Source of the DNA: Ferdinandcohnia sp036962685 | Lineage (GTDB): Bacteria; Bacillota; Bacilli; Bacillales; Bacillaceae_L | Reading direction: 5' to 3' | DNA: 64,000 nucleotides | Assembly: GCF_036962685.1 (NCBI RefSeq) | Contig: NZ_JBALOP010000039.1 | Coordinates: forward strand, 1 to 64,000 | In this document: positions 60,635-64,000 of the stretch, one piece after another | How the letters are laid out: each line of letters begins with the position of its first letter | Numbering within the stretch: position 1 is the stretch's first letter | Notes under the pieces: generated by a model | The model's input: the letters and a program-made list of their open reading frames with translations, nothing else | Databases searched by the model: none | Told to the model about the DNA's origin: nothing | Made by a program: the position numbers and the translations under genes

Positions 60635-61591
60635 TTAATATCCCTTCTTATAATCCACCACATTTTTCAGCAGCACTCCGCCTTGGGCATAGCTCTTTAA
60701 ATTTGGGATTAAGATATCTTCAATGACACGCTTTGTGTAATGCTCAGTTGAACCAGATGTATGTGGCGTTACAATCACATTCTCAAACTCCCACAGCGGG
60801 CTGGTTTCAGCTAACGGTTCTTTCGTAAATACATCCAATCCAGCACCGGCAATTTCACCAGTCCTCAGTGACTCAATTAACTCATCCTCAACAACAATCT
60901 CACCGCGTCCGATATTAATGAAAAATGCAGAAGGCTTCATTTGCTTAAATTCGTTTGCCCCAAATAAATGACGAGTTTCATTCGTTAACGGTAATGTCAC
61001 AACAACATAATCACATCTTGGCAGAACATCTGACAACTGGTCTGTGGTAAACATTTCATCGACGAAATCCTCTTCACGGCCAGAATGGCGAACGCCAAGA
61101 ACCTTCATTCCAAATGCTTTTGCAATCTTCGCCGTTTCCTTCCCGATGTGTCCCACGCCCATGATTCCAATCGTCTTTTCATGAATCTCAAGCTTCATGT
61201 CGGAATGATGCCATTTTTTCTCTTGTTGATTTCGTACATATGTATGAATTTTTCTCGTTAACCCGAGCATTAACGCAAAAATCGTTTCTGAAATCGGAAA
61301 AGCATGAACTCCATTTGCGCTTGTCAGAAGAATATTTTTCTTCTCCATTTCATCAAGAGGCATGCTGTTCACACCTGCACTCCAGCTTTGCAGCCAACGA
61401 AGCTTGGAATCAGCATGAACGCAATGCTCCGCGATCTCCTTTTTCCAACCAACAATCACTTCGGCATCTTGTAAATGCTCCAACCAAACAGAAGAATCTC
61501 GTCCGGCAACGATTTCCCAGTTAGGTACGATTGCTTTAATTTGTTCAAGATGAGCTTCCTCGATGTTTTGTGTAATAACTAGCTTTGACAT
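60635..61591 (-). CDS. D-2-hydroxyacid dehydrogenase
   Basis: The protein has 318 residues from the ATG at 61591 after GGAGGAA; an upstream in-frame ATG at 61645 is not near a ribosome site. It has the NAD-binding motif GIMGVGHIGKETAKIAKAFG and the catalytic R, E and H region (NIGRGEIVVEDELIESL, AGLDVFTKEPLAETSPLWEFENVIVTPHTSG). It reduces a 2-keto acid or oxidises a 2-hydroxy acid; the exact substrate is unknown. Confidence 0.88.
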   Translation of the reverse strand: MSKLVITQNIEEAHLEQIKAIVPNWEIVAGRDSSVWLEHLQDAEVIVGWKKEIAEHCVHADSKLRWLQSWSAGVNSMPLDEMEKKNILLTSANGVHAFPISETIFALMLGLTRKIHTYVRNQQEKKWHHSDMKLEIHEKTIGIMGVGHIGKETAKIAKAFGMKVLGVRHSGREEDFVDEMFTTDQLSDVLPRCDYVVVTLPLTNETRHLFGANEFKQMKPSAFFINIGRGEIVVEDELIESLRTGEIAGAGLDVFTKEPLAETSPLWEFENVIVTPHTSGSTEHYTKRVIEDILIPNLKSYAQGGVLLKNVVDYKKGY

Positions 61592-61814
61592 GGTGTTCCT
61601 CCAATACCTGAATTTATCTAATTTTATAATAATATAGACTTGCATGCTTTACCAGTGGGACATGTAAGCTTGTTACATGTAGAAACGTATTATTGGGTAA
61701 ACCTTATATTTATATTTTGCAAAATTATTGAAATTTTCCTAACACATAAATATAATAAGTATATATTATTTGGGTGATTATTGGGAGGGCTCTAATAAAG
61801 CCTTGTCATATAGT

Positions 61815-61851
61815 AAAAACTCAGTTCCACACTAGGGGACTGAGTTTTTTT
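61815..61851 (+). terminator. Terminator or attenuator in the leader of the transporter operon
   Basis: The 11-bp stem AAAAACTCAGT / ACTGAGTTTTT lies only about 25 bases before the GTG start at 61876 and just upstream of the AAAGGAG ribosome site. An alternative hairpin AGGGCTCTAATAAAGCCT lies at 61785. No tandem gene ends here, so attenuation is plausible. Confidence 0.5.
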
Positions 61852-61875
61852 AGTACCCAGGGAAAGGAGTAAAGT

Positions 61876-63246
61876 GTGCAAACGCCCATCCAAAAGCCAA
61901 TTGGAAATCAGGGTTTGATTATCTGCCTTCTTGCTATCGGATATATCACACTTGAATTGTTTCCCGTAGGATCCGTCAAAGCGATCGTATCGATCATGAT
62001 AATTTCGGTCATCATCTGGGTCCTTCCGCGTATCCGGGGCTCCATCATGATCATTAGCCTCATTCTTTTGATCGTTGGTATCATTTTCATGGTTTTCTAC
62101 GGTGCAACAGTTCATGAGTGGCTTGATGCTGCAAGAATCAATCTTACTCTAGTTGCTATTTTCCTGTTCACCCCACTTCTGGGGATTCCAGTGCGGACAG
62201 GAGGATATGTAAGTGCTCTTAAGCTGGTACTGTCTACACGAATGAACAATCCTAATTTTTTCTTTGCCGGTTCTAGCTTGCTTTCACACATCCTAGGTGT
62301 TGTCTTGAATATTGGTGCCATATCAATCATCCACGAGCTTACAAAAGCTTCAGATATTAAAAACAATAAGATGATTGCGGCATGCATAAACAGGGGGTTT
62401 ATTAGTACCATATTTTGGTCCCCGTATTTCTCTGCGATGGCTCTAATAACAAGTTCCCTTCCAGTAAAATGGGGCAATATTCTTTTTTATTCCCTTGGGC
62501 TTAGTGGCATCGCACTTATTGTGAGTTATTTATTTGAGAGACCCTATAAGTTGGAAAAAGGTCCAAAACCGAAACAACCCGAAGGCGATACATATGAATT
62601 GAAAAAGGCAAAAAGACAAGTAGCAGAACTATTGTTACTTCTCCTATTGATGATTTTAGGAGTCCTTTTCATGGAGAAATTGATCGAGTCTAGCATGACT
62701 TTTATCATATGTGTTTTTTCTGCTCTTTTTCCGCTCATCTGGTGTCTTCTAAAAAAAGAATGGAAAGAATACAAAGTTGAATTCAAGCAGCATGTTTTCA
62801 CGGGGATCCCAAGGATGAAGAAAGAAATTGTCTTATTCCTTATTGCAGGATTTTTTAGCGGTGCTTTTGTTAAGACGGGCTTGAGTATTGAACTCGTGAA
62901 TGGACTGAATGTTGTATTTGCCGGGTTTACGATTGGAATTGCGTATGCCATCGTTTTTTTAATAGTTCTTACATCTGTGATAGGGCTACATCCCATCGTC
63001 ACCGTTACGATTATCGTAACGAGCATTGATCCGACTAAGCTTGGCATCAGTTATGAGTTTTTTGCCATCCTGCTTCTTTCAGGGTGGGGGATTTCCAATA
63101 CAGTAAGTCCTGCAACTGCAGTAAACAATCTTTTGTCGGGACTAATGAAAACTGACCTTTTCGAGGTTTCTGTTCGTTGGAATTTAAAATATTCAATCGT
63201 CATGCTGATGATCATTCCGATTTATTTAAAATTTGCAGGGATTTAA
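61876..63246 (+). CDS. Membrane carboxylate-type transporter
   Basis: The 456-residue protein has about 12 membrane segments, with the repeated late motif WGISNTVSPATAVNNLLSGLM near residue 410 and GLHPIVTVTIIVTSIDP before it, as in ion-coupled transporters for organic acids (SLC13/DctM-like). No family is certain. It starts with GTG after AAAGGAG. The next gene codes for a hydroxyacid dehydrogenase and is probably cotranscribed, so the substrate may be a hydroxy- or keto-acid. Confidence 0.65.
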   Translation: MQTPIQKPIGNQGLIICLLAIGYITLELFPVGSVKAIVSIMIISVIIWVLPRIRGSIMIISLILLIVGIIFMVFYGATVHEWLDAARINLTLVAIFLFTPLLGIPVRTGGYVSALKLVLSTRMNNPNFFFAGSSLLSHILGVVLNIGAISIIHELTKASDIKNNKMIAACINRGFISTIFWSPYFSAMALITSSLPVKWGNILFYSLGLSGIALIVSYLFERPYKLEKGPKPKQPEGDTYELKKAKRQVAELLLLLLLMILGVLFMEKLIESSMTFIICVFSALFPLIWCLLKKEWKEYKVEFKQHVFTGIPRMKKEIVLFLIAGFFSGAFVKTGLSIELVNGLNVVFAGFTIGIAYAIVFLIVLTSVIGLHPIVTVTIIVTSIDPTKLGISYEFFAILLLSGWGISNTVSPATAVNNLLSGLMKTDLFEVSVRWNLKYSIVMLMIIPIYLKFAGI

Positions 63247-63259
63247 AGGAGGAATTATT

Positions 63260-64000
63260 TTGTATAAAGTCGTATCATCATCACCAACATTTGGTAAGTA
63301 TTCAAAACTTCCTATTAGCTATCTTGAAAATGAACAATGCACAGTCTCGATTCTTGATAAGGCTACAGCCAATGATGAAGAAAGGCTAGCCATTGCTTTG
63401 AGTGATGCAGATGCTTTGGTAGTGGGTATTGAAAAAATTAGTAAGAAGGTAATTGATGCTGCAGAGAACCTAAAGGTGATTGCAAAGCACGGAGCAGGGG
63501 TTGATAATATCGACTTACAGGCAGCAAAGGAAAGGAATATATCTGTTGCATTCGCTCCAGGAGCCAATAAGCATGCTGTAGCAGAACTAGCATTTGGCCT
63601 TCTTTTGTCACTTGCACGTGAGATACCTCAGACAAACCGCAGGGTAATTAATGGAGAATGGCCAAGGGTGGTCGGAAGTGAATTATATGGTAAAACACTC
63701 GGTGTTGTCGGGACAGGAAGGATTGGTAAGGAAGTTATCAAAAGAGCCAGTGGATTCAATATGGATATCTTAGCATTTGACGTCTATCAGGATCAGGAAT
63801 TACTAGAGTCGGGTGTAAGATACGAAAATATGGATGTGATTCTAGAAAAATCGGATTTTATTACGATCCATACAGATCTGAACGCACAATCAAAAAATTT
63901 ATTTAGTCATGAGGCTTTTAAAAAAATGAAAAAAAATGCATACATCGTCAATACCGCAAGAGGTGGGATAATTGACGAAATGGCACTGTATGAGGCACTT
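63260..64000 (+). CDS. Phosphoglycerate/hydroxyacid dehydrogenase, cut by the window end
   Basis: The first 247 residues of a D-2-hydroxyacid dehydrogenase are visible; the frame is open to the last base. It starts with TTG after AAAGGAGG. It has the NAD-binding motif GVVGTGRIGKEVIKRA and the substrate site start (KHGAGVDNIDLQAAKER) and NTARGGIIDEMALYEAL near the end. It is of the SerA-like N-terminal type. It is adjacent to the transporter gene. Confidence 0.8.
   Translation, partial: MYKVVSSSPTFGKYSKLPISYLENEQCTVSILDKATANDEERLAIALSDADALVVGIEKISKKVIDAAENLKVIAKHGAGVDNIDLQAAKERNISVAFAPGANKHAVAELAFGLLLSLAREIPQTNRRVINGEWPRVVGSELYGKTLGVVGTGRIGKEVIKRASGFNMDILAFDVYQDQELLESGVRYENMDVILEKSDFITIHTDLNAQSKNLFSHEAFKKMKKNAYIVNTARGGIIDEMALYEAL

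Noticed and set aside
62544..63047. Minus-strand frame of 167 codons inside the transporter gene
   Set aside because: Shadow frame of a clear membrane protein gene.

Overview
The window looks like the chromosome of a low-GC, spore-former-type Bacillaceae bacterium (Bacillus/Neobacillus-like). The signs are an AT-rich sequence, strong AGGAGG ribosome binding sites, frequent GTG/TTG starts, and B. subtilis-type genes such as narGHJI, qoxABCD, yvfRSTU, yeeI, dbpA and an mhq-type dioxygenase. No rRNA, tRNA, CRISPR array, prophage or intact insertion sequence was seen. The dominant theme is anaerobic or nitrate respiration and its redox control.

Layout. 1-430: a 52-bp tandem repeat array. 536-1997: a NERD-like protein with an odd C-terminus and a DMT exporter. 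2024-12284: a nitrate module. It holds a PAS histidine kinase and LuxR-type regulator (NreBC-like), then a forward operon coding for a NarI-like cytochrome b with a zinc ribbon, a Nas-type molybdenum nitrate reductase, a four-cluster ferredoxin subunit, a Tat-exported Rieske protein, three small unknown proteins and a NarK transporter fused to a PAS domain. A GAF protein (NreA-like) and a Crp/Fnr regulator close the module. 12948-20442: a complete Flp/Tad pilus locus ending in an orphan TadZ-receiver-like protein. 20494-28188: an MFS exporter, DbpA helicase, YueI and a yvfRSTU-like ABC/two-component set. 28426-29925: a second NarK-PAS fusion. 30283-33399: a large secreted protein made of two alpha/beta-hydrolase copies. 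33637-41486: hemerythrin, two small proteins and narGHJI, with eight DnaA-box-like nonamers between narJ and narI. 41774-44944: a cysteine-containing Crp/Fnr regulator, a frameshifted flavodoxin, and a ring-cleaving dioxygenase and flavin reductase behind an MhqR-like operator. 45438-50513: a VanW protein and the qoxABCD quinol oxidase, with Fnr-like and Rex-like sites upstream. 51041-51420: a second 52-bp array. 51560-64000: housekeeping and hypothetical genes, ending in a carboxylate-type transporter and a hydroxyacid dehydrogenase cut by the window end.

How it fits together. Nitrate would enter through the NarK-PAS proteins and be reduced by NarGHI and by the Nas-type complex. The NreABC-like proteins and two Crp/Fnr regulators probably sense nitrate and oxygen, and Rex and Fnr would tie the aerobic qox oxidase to redox state. 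Two promoters in the nitrate module, before the cytochrome b operon and before the GAF gene, share a palindrome exactly 25 bp upstream of an identical TACAAT -10 box. This is the best internal evidence for a shared regulator. Dispersed GGGACA elements and several other repeat families lie between genes throughout.
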